From assembly GCF_932526225.1 (NCBI RefSeq), contig NC_064043.1, positions 15,436,085 to 15,500,084 on the forward strand: a stretch of 64,000 bases of DNA, in the 5' to 3' direction. Shown here piece by piece: positions 33,601 to 44,100 of the stretch. The stretch is from Nematostella vectensis. Its lineage: Eukaryota > Cnidaria > Anthozoa > Actiniaria > Edwardsiidae. The notes under the pieces were generated by a model. That model searched no databases. It was not told the origin of the DNA and saw nothing but the letters and a program-made list of their open reading frames with translations. How positions within the stretch are numbered: position 1 is the stretch's first letter; each line of letters opens with the position of its first letter. The position numbers were made by a program, and so were the translations under genes.

Positions 33601-36600
33601 TTGCTGCGAAGATGTCAGTGCATAAGATGGAAAGTACTAAGCAAGCCACACCTCTACAAATCCTGGAATTCCAGAATAATTGCCTTGAATTTCTGAAACA
33701 ATTATCTAGCAAGGTAATGGACAGATCTCCTCTAAAGTACAAGATGGCTAGGAATCTGGTGTCTTTAAATCCTATTTACATGGCATCAAACCCTGAAGCA
33801 GCAACAACCAGATTCTCCAATGTCCTTCAGCAACTGATATCGCATAAAATGAAATCTACCCATTGTTGTGATATTGCTCTACAGCAGTACAAGGCATTCC
33901 TTGCTGATGTGGAGAGATACAGTAAGGAGGACTTCAAGTCCTACCAGTCATCAGACAAAGCACTTGATGTCTTCCTAGCAGAGTACTTTCACCAGAAACC
34001 ACAGTATGCAGACCTTTGGCAAACAGTAAAGATGCTGCTTATCTTGTCCCATGGTCAATCCTGTGTTGAAAGAGGATTCTCTGATAACAAGGATATCGTG
34101 AGCAACAATATGCACCAAGACACGCTTGTTGGATTTCGCAGAGCTCACAGTGGTGTCAAAAGTCTGGAATGTCCAATTGAAGATTCTATCACAACTGAGC
34201 TGCTTACATCTTGTAAATATGCTAGTAACAGATACAGACAATCTTTAGCAGAGAAGAAATCAATTGAGGCAAAAACCCATAAAGAAAGCTTGAAAAAAAA
34301 AGTCGAAGAAGACATCAAGCAAGCAAAAAAGAAAAAACAAAAGCTTGAAACTACAGCTACTGCTCTTCTGAAAGAAGCCGATGACCTTGCTACTAATGCA
34401 GAAATGAAGGGAGACTTTAGCATTCTTGCAAAGTCGAACGCCTTGCGGGTAAAATCAAAAGAAAAGAGGAAGGAAATAGAGAAGGAAGAACAAAATATTG
34501 ATCTTCTACAGAAGAAGCTGAAATCCTTTTGAAAAGACGTTAAGTCAAAATCTCACAATCTTGAGACACTATTGCTTTGTTGCTGTTATTGAAATTATAG
34601 ATTATTCATTAAAAGTATTCATAAGACATGCTGCATGGTCATTGAAAAATGGGTTATGGTCAGGGAAAAGTCAGGGAAAAGTCAGGGAATTTTACTTTTT
34701 CAGATTAGTGGGAACCCTGCTGCTAGCAGAGGCCTCTTTTCTCTGTATTTCGCTGGGCTGGAGTTCGCGAGGAAAAGATACCTCTGCCATGGATCGCAAG
34801 TTCGTTTGATCAAACCGCCGTCCACGATCGTGGACGAGATCCAGAGCGCATGCTCCGTTCATTAATTACTGGCCACTATTTGAGCCCACAATGACTAGCG
34901 CATGCATAAAACGTATATCCGCTGCGGGATAATAAGCCCGCATTCGAAACGGCGTCCTCCGTAGAAATATCACGCGACGAATTATAAAAGAAGCCATTCA
35001 ATGCCTTATCTTCATTCAGAATTTTCTCTCTTTTGGCTAACGAGTCAATCTTCTGTTTACAGGTTTTGCATATTCTTCTGGGAATAGCTGATCTAAGTTT
35101 ACCAAAAAGTTTTGTAACATTTTCTTCGAATCCAACTGTGCGATATTTACATTGAAGAAACTCGCTGTCTTGAAATTAATCCCACAAACAAGACGAAACT
35201 CGTCTTTGCTGCGTAATTGTTGTTTAATTTTTTTAGTGACGTTTTAGGTGATTGAAATTGAACAGTTGTTTTCTTTTTTCGAAGAGGAGAACTAACCGGA
35301 GTTTGATTCATGATTTCCGACTAAACCCATGCAAAGCATATTGACAGCTTTCGCGCGGTGGTACGGGTTTTGGCACGTCGGTCGCTTATTAACGCTCACG
35401 CATGCGCAACAGAAACAGTTTCGACCCATGGCAGAGGTATCTTTTCCTCGCGAACTCCAGCCCAGCGAAATACAGAGAAAAGAGGCCTCTGCTAGCAGGG
35501 AAGCAAGATACAAACTAGCAAAGCAAAATACAAACTCGCAAATGCAAAATGCAAAATAGCAAAAGCTTAGTACAAACTCAAAAGCAAAATACAAACTCGC
35601 AAAGACAACGTACAAACTCAAAAGCACAATACAAAGTAGCAAAAGCAAAGTACGAACTCGCAAAAGCAAAATACAAACTCGCAAAAGCATTATGAACTCG
35701 TGATGTTGTTTGCAAAACATGGAAATCCGCAACCGAATAGGGCCGTGGCCCCGCTGGGCTTACGTATCTCACCTCTATATGAAACGGGTTCAATTCCCGG
35801 TCGAGACATGGATAGCCCTGAATTTGTTGTAAAACGTAATGTGAGCTTACTAGAAGCTTGTGTTCCTCAGTTCTCCGGGAATTGACGTTCTTACGACGTA
35901 ATAGGAGTTTAAATGTAAAGCGCAAGTAAATGACCGTCGTGGCTGTGCCCCCGATTTTTTCATAATGTTTATGTATCGTGCACCCCCTTCCCCCCCGAAT
36001 CTTACATGGCCTGCTACGGATCTGGTAGTGAATTAATTCGCTTGATTCACGGCAAATTTTACTCCATCCTTCAGAGGGAAAGCTATCTTCTTAAACATGA
36101 GAGTTTTAAATATTAGAAACAACAGCACACCATCATTGTCAACGAAGTCTGATCTACCGACGTCCATGGTCCCGGCTAGCTAGTGTTGAGATTATCGACC
36201 ATAATCGTTCTTATAAAAATTATGCAAATTTAATAATTGATATAAGATGTCTTTCGAAAAGGTATGCACCCCCCCCCCACACACACACACCCCACCCACT
36301 TTGACTTTGAAAAAATGGGGATCTTTCAGGAGGTTTTGGTTGACAATGTTATTAATGTTTGCACTTTACTTTTCACAGATCGTGACAGCTCAGTGCAGCC
36401 TCATCACCAAGGTGAACCTGAACGCGTCTAACGGAGTCCTTCATGAGCTAAGCCGCGTGATGGTCCCGCCCTTATATGGAAATATCGTTGGCTTTGTGAG
36501 AGAGCAGCCCCAACACTTCAGTACACTGTTGGCAGCGGTGGTGGAGGCCACTTTAGATGGGGTGTTGGAGGGGGAGGGGCCATTCACTGGTAAGTGACAG

Positions 36601-39600
36601 GGTACAATACAAAGCACAGTTTCATTTGGTTGAAACACAAACCGAGTTAATTGTGCCTTCGCATCGTATCACTGGGGTCCTTGAACTAGAAAATCCTGTC
36701 ATTAATCGGATTTAATATTTCCCCTGCTACCTGATTTTTTGACATTTTATATTTTATTATAGTGTTCGCACCCTCGAATGCAGCATTCACGAAAATCCCA
36801 AAAGAAGAACTCGACAAAATCCTACATAACATCCCACTGCTGACGAAGATTCTCGAATATCACGTGGTGTCTGGGACCTTCTGCTCGGCAGGCCTGACCG
36901 ACAAGGCCAAGGTCGAGACTCTGTCCGGAAGTGACGTCACAATCCACGTGTCTAAGGGCGGCGTGATGGTTAATAAAGCGAAAGTCGTGTTCTCAGACGC
37001 ACCTGTGAGCAATGGCGTGGTGCACGTGATTGACACCGTGTTGATTCCACCGGAAGTTGAGGCCGAGCTGACGTCACCGGAAACAGCAAACAATTTAGTA
37101 GATCTCGCGAAGAAGGAGAAGTTAGAAGAGTTGCTCAAGCTAGCGACAAAGGCCGACATCGCGAAGGTTTTGTCGATGTCTGGAGTTGAGTTCACTCTGT
37201 TCGGTCCCTCTGATGGAGCTTTTAATGCAGTGAATGGTTACATCAAAGAGAGGTTGATGAGAGACATTGAATTCTTAAAAGAGGTCCTGTTGTACCACGT
37301 GATCAGGGGTAGAGTGTTCGCGGGCGCAATAAAGAACGACATGCTTGAGCCGAGCGTCGTGAAGACCAGTCCTCCTCTTAACATACGCTTCAACGTTTAT
37401 GGTGATGTGAGTAGTAGTTTTTAACCCTAGATGGTGGATAGATGGAATAAAATGCAGGGTTATGTTGTGCTTGGATGGGCTGGGAATAAATGATTGGGCA
37501 ACTGATGGGTTTAGGGATGGTTAGGGATAAATGAGTTGGCAACTGATGGATAAAGGGATGGTTAGGGACAAATGAATGGGCAACTGATGGATAAAGGGAT
37601 GGTTGGGGATAAATGAGTGGGCAACTGATGGGTTAAGGGATGGTTGGGGATACATGAGTGGGCAACTGATGGGTTAAGGGAGGGTTGGGGATAAATGAGT
37701 GGGCAACTGATGGGTAAATGGATGGTTGGGGATAAATGAGTGGGCAACTGATGGATAAAGGGATGGTTGGGGATAAATGAGTGGGCAACTGATGGGTAAA
37801 GGGATGGTTGGGGATAAATGAGTAGGCAACTGATAGGTAAAGGGATGGTTGGGGATAAATGAGTAGGCAACTGATAGGTAAAGGGATGGTTGGGGATACA
37901 TGAGTGGGCAACTGATGGGTAAAGGGATGGTTGGGATAAATGAGTGGGCAACTGATGGGTAAAGGGATGGTTGGGGATAAATGAGTGGGCAACTGATGGA
38001 TAAAGGGATGGTTGGGGATAAATGAGTTGGCAACTGATGGGTTAAGGGATGGTTGGGGATAAATGAGTGGGCAACTGATGGGTAAAGGGATGGTTTGTGG
38101 ATAAATGAGTAGGCAACTGATAGGTAAAGGGATGGTTGGGGATACATGAGTGGGCAACTGATGGGTAAAGGGATGGTTGGGGATAAATGAGTTGGCAACT
38201 GATGGGTTAAGGGAGGGTTGGGGATAAATGAGTAGGCAACTGATAGGTAAAGGGATGGTTGGGGATACATGAGTGGGCAACTGATGGGTAAAGAGATGGT
38301 TGGGGATACATGAGTGGGCAACTGATGGGTAAAGGGATGGTTGGGATAAATGAGTGGGCAACTGATGGGTAAAGGGATGGTTGGGGATAAATGAGTGGGC
38401 AACTGATGGATAAAGGGATGGTTGGGGATAAATGAGTTGGCAACTGATGGGTTAAGGGATGGTTGGGGATAAATGAGTGGGCAACTGATGGGTAAAGGGA
38501 TGGTTTGTGGATAAATGAGTAGGCAACTGATAGGTAAAGGGATGGTTGGGGATACATGAGTGGGCAACTGATGGGTAAAGGGATGGTTGGGGATAAATGA
38601 GTTGGCAACTGATGGGTTAAGGGAGGGTTGGGGATAAATGAGTAGGCAACTGATGGGTAAAGGGATGGTTGGGGATAAATGAGTGGACAACTGATGTGTT
38701 AGGGATGGTTAGGGATAAAGGAGTGGGCAAGTTGTGGGTAAAGGGATGGTTGGGGATAAATGAGTGGGCAACTGATGGGTTAGGGATGGTTGGGGATAAA
38801 TGAGTGGGCAACTGATGGATAAAGGGATGGTTGGGGATAAATGAGTGGGCAACTGATGGGTCAAGGGATGGTTGGGGATAAATGAGTGGGCAACTGATGT
38901 GTTAGGGATGGTTTGGGATAAATGAGTGGGCAAGTTGTGGGTAAAGAGATGGTTGGGGATAAATGAGTGGGCAACTGATGGGTTATGGATGGTTGGGGAT
39001 AAATGAGTGGGCAACTGATGGGTCAAGGGATGGTTGGAGATAAATGAGTGTGCAACTGATGTGTTAGGGATGGTTTGGGATAAATGAGTGGGCAAGTTGT
39101 GGGTAAAGGGATGGTTGGGGATAAATGAGTGGGCAACTGATGGGTTAGGGATGGTTGGGGATAAATGAGTGGGCAACTGATGGGTCAAGGGATGGTTGGG
39201 GATAAATGAGTGGGCAACTTATAAGTTATGGGATGGTTGGGGATGGGTTAGAGAGGGTTGGGGATAAATGATTTGGCTGCCCCCCCCCCCAAAAAAAAAC
39301 ATTTTTTTCACCAATATAAGGAAATGACCAGTAGGGGCGTGGCTGTGCCCGCAATATTTTCAAAATGTTTCTGTATTGTGCACCAAAAAGGGTCGAGGTC
39401 TGCTATCAAAATCAGTAAATGACAATGACAAGGGCAGAGAGACGCATGCACACTGTTTAGAACATATAATTTGATAAGATACTCGACAGATGAGTGAGAC
39501 TCCGCCACTTCATCGGAGCGGAGGGGGGGGCTGGGTTGGGTTAGAAGGGGGGTAGCTCCTTTGCAGTTATTAAGTGACCAAGAGTGTATCATCTAACCCA

Positions 39601-40355
39601 CAGATCGTGACAGCTCAGTGCAGCCCCATTACCAAGGTGAACCTGAACGCGTCTAACGGAGTCCTGCACGAGCTTAGCCGCGTCATGCTCCCCCCTGGCC
39701 ACGGTCCCATCACTGGACTCATTAACAACATGCCCCACCCATTCAGCACCCTCAAGATCGCTATTGAGAAGGCAGGGCTAGGGGGGGCTCTGTCAGGAGA
39801 AGGACCATTCACCAGTGAGTTAGACGAATCTCGATTTTACGATCCCCAGTCATTACAGGAACCTGGGTTCGAGGTCATAGTCACCTCCACTTTTATATAA
39901 GAAAATTAGCAAAATTTAATAAAAGCAGAACAATAAGTTTCCAATAGGCAATCTGTCCTAAAATAACACGACTTTCTTAGGATGCTATATATCGTTAATA
40001 GCCTGCTGGTCTTAGCCACATTTTCTTCTTTTTTTTTTTTTTTGCAGTCTTCGCGCCGACTGATGGCGCATTTTCTAAGATCCCCAAAGAGGAACTCGAT
40101 AAGATTCTAAAGAATATTCCGCTGCTGACCAAGATACTCAAGTATCACGTGGTATCCGGGACCTTCTGCTCGGCGGGCCTTACAGACAACGCCAAGCTCA
40201 AGACACTGGCCGGGAGTGACGTCGACATCCACGTGACAAAGGAAGGCGTCACAATAAACGATGACGGCAAGGTGCAGTTTGCAGATGCTTCGGTGTCGAA
40301 TGGAGTTCTGCATGCGATCGAGGCTGTTCTGTTGCCACCAGATGTGATATTCTAG
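27698..40355 (+). CDS. Secreted protein with four fasciclin (FAS1) domains
   Basis: Five exons: 27698-28096, 36379-36589, 36763-37406, 39604-39814 and 40048-40355, all GT-AG and in phase, giving 589 aa. A signal peptide ([20 protein letters not shown]) precedes four FAS1 domains of the TGFBI/periostin type. These are cell-adhesion and matrix modules. Each domain shows the H1-like block ([53 protein letters not shown]) and the H2-like end ([15 protein letters not shown] and relatives). The paired Cys segments QCS and FCSAG recur. No transmembrane segment or GPI tail is seen at the C-terminus (PPDVIF stop). Exons 2-3 and 4-5 are near copies of each other. Intron 1 (8.3 kb) is full of transposons; intron 3 carries a 41-bp minisatellite. 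I cannot say which FAS1 paralogue it is. The small count difference at exon ends does not affect the frame. Confidence 0.93.
28449..28507. mobile_element. 59-bp hairpin MITE with 9-bp target duplication
   Basis: CATCCTCGGAAACCCAGGGG pairs with CCCCGGGTTTACGAGGATC, making a nearly full-length hairpin. It is flanked by perfect 9-bp repeats AATCACGGG at 28440-28448 and 28508-28516. A second family member is at 57878-57955. Confidence 0.9.
28530..28640 (-). repeat. SINE-like sequence related to 35690-35780
   Basis: The reverse complement of this stretch shares CATGGAAATCC...CCGAATAGGGC and CTCTGGGCTT with 35690-35780. Both copies sit directly against a (CAAAATACAAACTCGCAAAAG)n array in the same relative orientation, so array and unique part probably move as one repeat. 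Confidence 0.55.
28620..29240. repeat. 21-bp minisatellite (TTTGTATTTTGCTTTTGCGAG)n
   Basis: About 29 copies. The first two thirds are regular, and the right end is more diverged (CATTTGTGAG, CATTAGTTAG). The period is 7 codons, so long open frames appear on both strands; these are not genes. Lies in fasciclin intron 1. Confidence 0.95.
29480..30600 (-). mobile_element. Non-LTR retrotransposon 3' fragment with zinc knuckle
   Basis: The minus strand reads, from high to low coordinates, [20 protein letters not shown] (about 30390), [20 protein letters not shown] (about 30220), [20 protein letters not shown] (about 29690) and WYSKEQP...[17 protein letters not shown] (about 29560). The C-x2-C...H-x4-C box after the RT thumb is typical of the C-terminal end of many LINE polymerases. 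Frame changes and a stop (after KEQP) show it is dead. The zinc knuckle has been expanded in tandem (29700-30200). Confidence 0.7.
29700..30200. repeat. Mixed 30-bp / 60-bp tandem repeat inside the LINE fragment
   Basis: Short units (CCCACGGCACATAGTGTCACCAGTGTTAAG, split as a 30-bp period) are interleaved with long units. The long units add CAGTCTTGCTCTTATGATAA and GCCCCGCACATTCGACAC. The order is long-short-long with several long units at the right end. Both forms encode parts of the zinc-knuckle region of the LINE on the minus strand ([14 protein letters not shown]). Confidence 0.9.
30975..31075. repeat. Remnant of a CGCTTATT-type dispersed repeat
   Basis: ACCGTTTTTACTCGAATAAG at the left and GGGGCGCTTATTCGGGGGAG, then GGTGCTTATTGATCAAGGC, recall the widespread invertebrate repeat built on GCGCTTATT and TACTCGAATAAG. 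Only one end is clear. Confidence 0.4.
32123..32320 (+). CDS. BED-type zinc finger, N-terminal part of the hAT transposase
   Basis: ATG 32123 directly follows an acceptor-like TTTGTAG, suggesting a non-coding first exon. The 65-residue product has [11 protein letters not shown]...HAKGKKH, a BED-like C-x2-C...H-x4-H finger that would bind the element ends. The frame stops at 32320, while the main transposase frame (shifted by one base) is already open from 32274. The two overlap by 47 bases, and related transposases have both parts in one protein, so a single-base frameshift near 32315 probably split this copy. Confidence 0.8.
   Translation: MSKRTVFNNLWLQDPLFPWVAQAQESTKARCKMCSVTFELGNMGKQALISHAKGKKHLRRVAPST
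32274..34532 (+). CDS. hAT transposase, main body (752 aa)
   Basis: The open frame is uninterrupted over 2.26 kb, which is notable among the dead elements here. It has the hAT RNase H-like fold pieces in order: a first acidic block SFDESLNK (about residue 150), [12 protein letters not shown] (about 217), the conserved [18 protein letters not shown], and the C-terminal dimerisation region with [13 protein letters not shown] (about 595) carrying the catalytic-type Glu. A Lys/Glu-rich coiled coil follows (about 650-750). It is a cut-and-paste transposase acting in the nucleus on the ends of 31414-34719. The first 15-20 codons up to [11 protein letters not shown] overlap the BED frame and are probably not native, so the true protein likely begins in the BED ORF. 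Possibly still active if the frameshift is bypassed or is a sequence error. Confidence 0.9.
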   Translation: MLKAKNILGELLHRHKQVSLNSFVTVQKQESEQNSSAAERTMTVPPPPVDLSQVASSSDSSKGTIKKYVTKDETLKAEVLWAIKVLMSHYSCNSSAGTDKLFSNMFPDSVIAKQFQCGATKCSYLICFGIAPFFHDELMKRLQEQGTMYVISFDESLNKVIQKEQMDLIVRFWDVQKNKVVSRYIDSQFLGHTRAADLLQSFKLGLQKLNPANLVQVSMDGPNVNWKFLEDLLEDREQTDPDLPKLINIGACGLHVVHGAFKYGATATGWRLDKLLRSLWYTFSDSPAKREDYEAISGSSMWPLRFCGTRWLEDLPVAERAVAIWPNIKKYVDEVSKLPKSKIPTSQSFKNLQAFVQDPLIVAKLEFFISIARILGPFLKKFQTDQPMVPFLTQDVQTILEAILSKFVKKSVLQEATTCAKLANIDVSKSDNLLPPRKVDVGFAAKMSVHKMESTKQATPLQILEFQNNCLEFLKQLSSKVMDRSPLKYKMARNLVSLNPIYMASNPEAATTRFSNVLQQLISHKMKSTHCCDIALQQYKAFLADVERYSKEDFKSYQSSDKALDVFLAEYFHQKPQYADLWQTVKMLLILSHGQSCVERGFSDNKDIVSNNMHQDTLVGFRRAHSGVKSLECPIEDSITTELLTSCKYASNRYRQSLAEKKSIEAKTHKESLKKKVEEDIKQAKKKKQKLETTATALLKEADDLATNAEMKGDFSILAKSNALRVKSKEKRKEIEKEEQNIDLLQKKLKSF
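35503..35695. repeat. Short diverged minisatellite related to 28620-29240
   Basis: Units such as GCAAAATACAAACTCGCAAA are the reverse complement of the 28620-29240 array. The 9-bp duplication of the Mutator-like element copy B (GCAAGATAC) lies at its left edge. Confidence 0.8.
35690..35885 (+). mobile_element. tRNA-related SINE-like repeat
   Basis: CGGGTTCAATTCCCGG at 35785-35800 forms a perfect T-arm (stem CGGG/CCCG) and contains an RNA polymerase III B box. GTGGCCCCGCTGGGC near 35744 sits where an A box would be. A related copy without the B-box half lies inverted at 28530-28640. Confidence 0.55.
37440..39270. repeat. 41-bp minisatellite in fasciclin intron 3
   Basis: About 44 copies of GATAAATGAGTGGGCAACTG plus ATGGGTAAAGGGATGGTTGG-type halves. 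Variants (TAGGCAACTGATAGG, TTGGCAAC, CAAGTTGTGG) recur in blocks: 37922-38220 and 38342-38640 are near-identical runs 420 bp apart, showing block duplication. It begins about 35 bp after the exon 3 donor. Confidence 0.95.
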
Positions 40356-40427
40356 TTGTACGTGTGAAGAGCGAAACTTTACTCAAATAATGAAAAAATA
40401 GCTATAGGTACTTACGTGTAAAAGTTG

Positions 40428-40433
40428 ATTAAA
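40428..40433 (+). other. Likely polyadenylation signal of the fasciclin gene
   Basis: ATTAAA 73 bp after the stop codon at 40353-40355. No AATAAA is closer. Confidence 0.45.
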
Positions 40434-40439
40434 GAACAA

Positions 40440-41165
40440 TGACGAAAGAAAAGTGCAGTCTTTTTAACTCATTCATGCGCAAAATAACTTGATAGCAATT
40501 GGTATATTCATGCGCAGAATATCTCGTCCCCAGACCCCACTGTTAGAATCTCTTGTCCCCAGACTCCCTTTGTTTTTCAAAAATGATACGAAATGTTTTG
40601 CCGTTAGACAATCATGCAAACTATTAATACAACTTTAGAAACCATGGGGGAGGGGGGGGTATAATGGTTGCAGGACCCTCGCATTTCAGAATGTGTTTAG
40701 CCTAATGCTGTGTAGAAGATGTAATAACTAAAAGATTAACAATGACATTTTACCAGATAACTTTTTGCACCATTAATACGTCGTGAAGAAAGCTAGACTT
40801 CGATGGAACTATGCAAAAAGTCGAATATAATTTAAAAAAAAGCACATTTAATGTTTTGTTTATTATTTGTTTCTTCCTATTTTTCGCCTTCTTTAATGAA
40901 ATATAAGCTTATTTGAAACATTTTTCCGTCATGCCAGCCAGCCTTTTTAAATCGGACCCTTGATAGATGGACCACTGTAAATGACTTTGTGCAGCATTGG
41001 TAGACTCAACCCGTCACTAAAATACAGACTGGTCCAACCAGGTTACAGACTGGTCCTACCAGGTTACAGAACTGGGTGTGGTTGGTGCGCGCTCGTTTTT
41101 CTGATCAAGTGAGCTAGCGGATTTTTTTCGAGACAATAAACCAAAGATACAGAAAACTTTAAAAA
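40440..41165. other. Non-genic stretch between fasciclin gene and satellite
   Basis: Contains a relative of the CTCGTCCCCAGA hairpin repeat (40524-40560) and a direct repeat CAGACTGGTCC(A/T)ACCAGGTTA at 41024-41068. No exon seen. Confidence 0.45.
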
Positions 41166-44100
41166 GGATCTGCACAAGACCCCAACATCTCGATAATAAC
41201 GGTATTATATTATAGAAAATAAGGATCTGCACAAGTCCCCTACATCTCAATGCAATAACGGTGTTATATTATAGAAAATAAGAATCTGCACAAGTCCCCT
41301 ACATCTCGATGCAATAACGGTATTATATTATAGAAAATAAGGATCTGCACAAGACCACTCATCTCGATGCAATAACGGCATTATATTATAGAAAATTAGG
41401 ATCTGCGCAAGACCCCTACATCTCGATGCAATAACGGTATTATATTATAGAAAATAAGGATCTGCACAAGACCCCTACATCTCAATGCAATAACGGTGTT
41501 ATATTATAGAAAATGAGGTTCTGCACAAGACCCCTACATCTCGATGCAATAACGGTATTATATTATAGAAAATAGGGATCTGCACAAGACCCCTACATCT
41601 CAATGAAATAACGGTGTTATATTATAGAAAATAAGGATCTGCACAAGTCCCCTACATCTCAATGCAATAACGGTGTTATATTATAGAAAATGAGGTTCTG
41701 CACAAGACCCCTACATCTCGATGCAATAACGGTATTATATTATAGAAAATAAGGATCTGCACAAGACCCCTACATCTCGATGCAATAACGGTATTATATT
41801 ATAGAAAATGAGGATCTGCACAAGACCCCTACATCTCAATGAAATAACGGTATTATATTATAGAAAATAAGGATCTGCACAAGACCCCTACATCTCGATG
41901 CAATAACGGTATTATATTATAGAAAATAGGGATCTGCACAAGACCCCTACATCTCGATGCAATAACGGTATTATATTATAGAAAATAAGGATCTGCACAA
42001 GAACCCTACATCTCAATGCAATAACGGTGTTATATTATAGAAAATAAGGATCTGCACAAGACCACTCATCTCGATGCAATAACGGTATTAAATTAGAGAA
42101 AATAAGGATCTGCACAAGAACCCTACATCTCGATGCAATAACGGTGTTATATTATAGAAAATAAGGATCTGCACAAGACCCCTACATCTCGATGCAATAA
42201 CGGTATTATATTATAGAAAATGAGGATCTGCACAAGACCACTCATCTCGATGCAATAACGGTATTATATTATAGAAAATAAGGATCTGCACAAGACCACT
42301 CATCTCGATGCAATAACGGTGTTATATTATAGAAAATAAAGATCTGCACAAGTCCCCTACATCTCGATGCAATAACGGTATTATATTATAGAAAATAAGG
42401 ATCTGCACAAGACCACTCATCTCGATGCAATAACGGTATTATATTATAGAAAATAAAGATCTGCACAAGTCCCCTACATCTCAATGCAATAACGGTATTA
42501 TATTATAGAAAATAAGGATCTGCACAAGAACCCTACATCTCAATGCAATAACGGTGTTATATTATAGAAAATAAGGATCTGCACAAGACCACTCATCTCG
42601 ATGCAATAACGGTGTTATATTATAGAAAATGAGGATCTGCACAAGACCACTCATCTCGATGCAATAACGGTATTATATTATAGAATATAAGGATCTGCAC
42701 AAGACCCCTACATCTCAATGCAATAACGGTGTTATATTATAGAAAATAAAGATCTGCACAAGACCACTCATCTCAATGAAATAACGGTATTATATTATAG
42801 AAAATGAGGATCTGCACAAGACCACTCATCTCAATGCAATAACGGTATTATATTACAGAAAATAAGGATCTGCACAAGTCCCCTACATCTCAATGCAACA
42901 ACGGTATTATATTATAGAATATAAGGATCTGCACAAGACCCCTACATCTCAATGCAATAACGGTATTATATTATAGAAAATAAGGATCTGCACAAGACCA
43001 CTCATCTCGATGCAATAACGGTATTATATTATAGAAAATAGGGATCTGCACAAGACCCCTACATCTCAATGCAATAACGGTGTTATATTATAGAAAATAC
43101 GGATCTGCACAAGAACCCTACATCTCAATGCAATAACGGTGTTATATTATAGAAAATAAAGATCTGCACAAGACCCCTACATCTCGATGCAATAACGGTA
43201 TTATATTATAGAATATAAGGATCTGCACAAGACCCCTACATCTCGATGCAATAACGGTATTATATTATAGAAAATAAGGATCTGCACAAGTCCCCTACAT
43301 CTCAATGCAATAACGGTGTTATATTATAGAAAATAAAGATCTGCACAAGACCCCTACATCTCGATGCAATAACGGTATTATATTATAGAATATAAGGATC
43401 TGCACAAGACCCCTACATCTCGATGCAATAACGGTGTTATATTATAGAAAATACGGATCTGCACAAGACCCCTACATCTCGATGCAATAACGGTGTTATA
43501 TTATAGAATATAAAGATCTGAACAAGACCCCTACATCTCGATGCAATAACGGTGTTATATTATAGAATATAAGGATCTGCACAAGACCCCTACATCTCGA
43601 TGCAATAACGGTATTATATTATAGAAAATACGGATCTGCACAAGTCCTCTACATCTCGATGCAATAACGGTATTATATTATAGAAAATGAGGATCTGCAC
43701 AAGACCCCTACATCTCAATGAAATAACGGTATTATATTATAGAAAATAAGGATCTGCACAAGACCCCTACATCTCAATGCAATAACGGTGTTATATTATA
43801 GAAAATAAGGATCTGCACAAGAACCCTCATCTCAATGCAATAACGGTGTTATATTATAGAAAATAAGGATCTGCACAAGACCCCTACATCTCGATGCAAT
43901 AACGGTGTTATATTATAGAAAATAAGGATCTGCACAAGAACCCTCATCTCAATGCAATAACGGTGTTATATTATAGAAAATAAGGATCTGCACAAGACCC
44001 CTACATCTCGATGCAATAACGGTGTTATATTATAGAAAATGAGGATCTGCACAAGACCACTCATCTCGATGCAATAACGGTATTATATTATAGAATATAA

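Larger units (their letters stand above)
31414..34719 (+). mobile_element. hAT DNA transposon (5-bp target duplication), nearly intact
   Basis: The ends are CAGGGCTCCCAC at 31414 and GTGGGAACCCTG at 34719, flanked by CTGCT (31409-31413 and 34720-34724). Subterminal direct repeats GTCAGGGAA(AA) occur at least six times at the left end (31427-31550) and three times at the right (34660-34690), as expected for transposase binding sites. CAGGG ends with a 5-bp duplication fit the hAT5 subgroup rather than the usual 8-bp hATs. It carries a BED finger and a full-length transposase frame. Confidence 0.92.
31405..35502 (-). mobile_element. Mutator-like TIR element, copy B, split by an hAT insertion
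   Basis: The left TIR starts TTCCCTGCT at 31405 and is cut at 31413. It resumes at 34720 (CTGCTAGCAGAGGCC) and the element ends at 35502 with the inverted TIR. Perfect 9-bp target duplications GCAAGATAC lie at 31396-31404 and 35503-35511. Without the insertion the element would be about 787 bp, opposite in orientation to copy A at 21781-22540, and it carries the same CxxC ORF region (about 35312-34930). Confidence 0.92.

Noticed and set aside
36247..36378. Extension of fasciclin exon 2 to an upstream ATG
   Set aside because: A polypyrimidine-rich acceptor CACTTTACTTTTCACAG ends at 36378, and the upstream text (C-run, PPHTHTPP) is not FAS1-like.
37562..39188. Long minus-strand frames rich in [16 protein letters not shown] repeats
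   Set aside because: Translation of the 41-bp minisatellite in fasciclin intron 3. No start or splice context, and it lies opposite the real gene.
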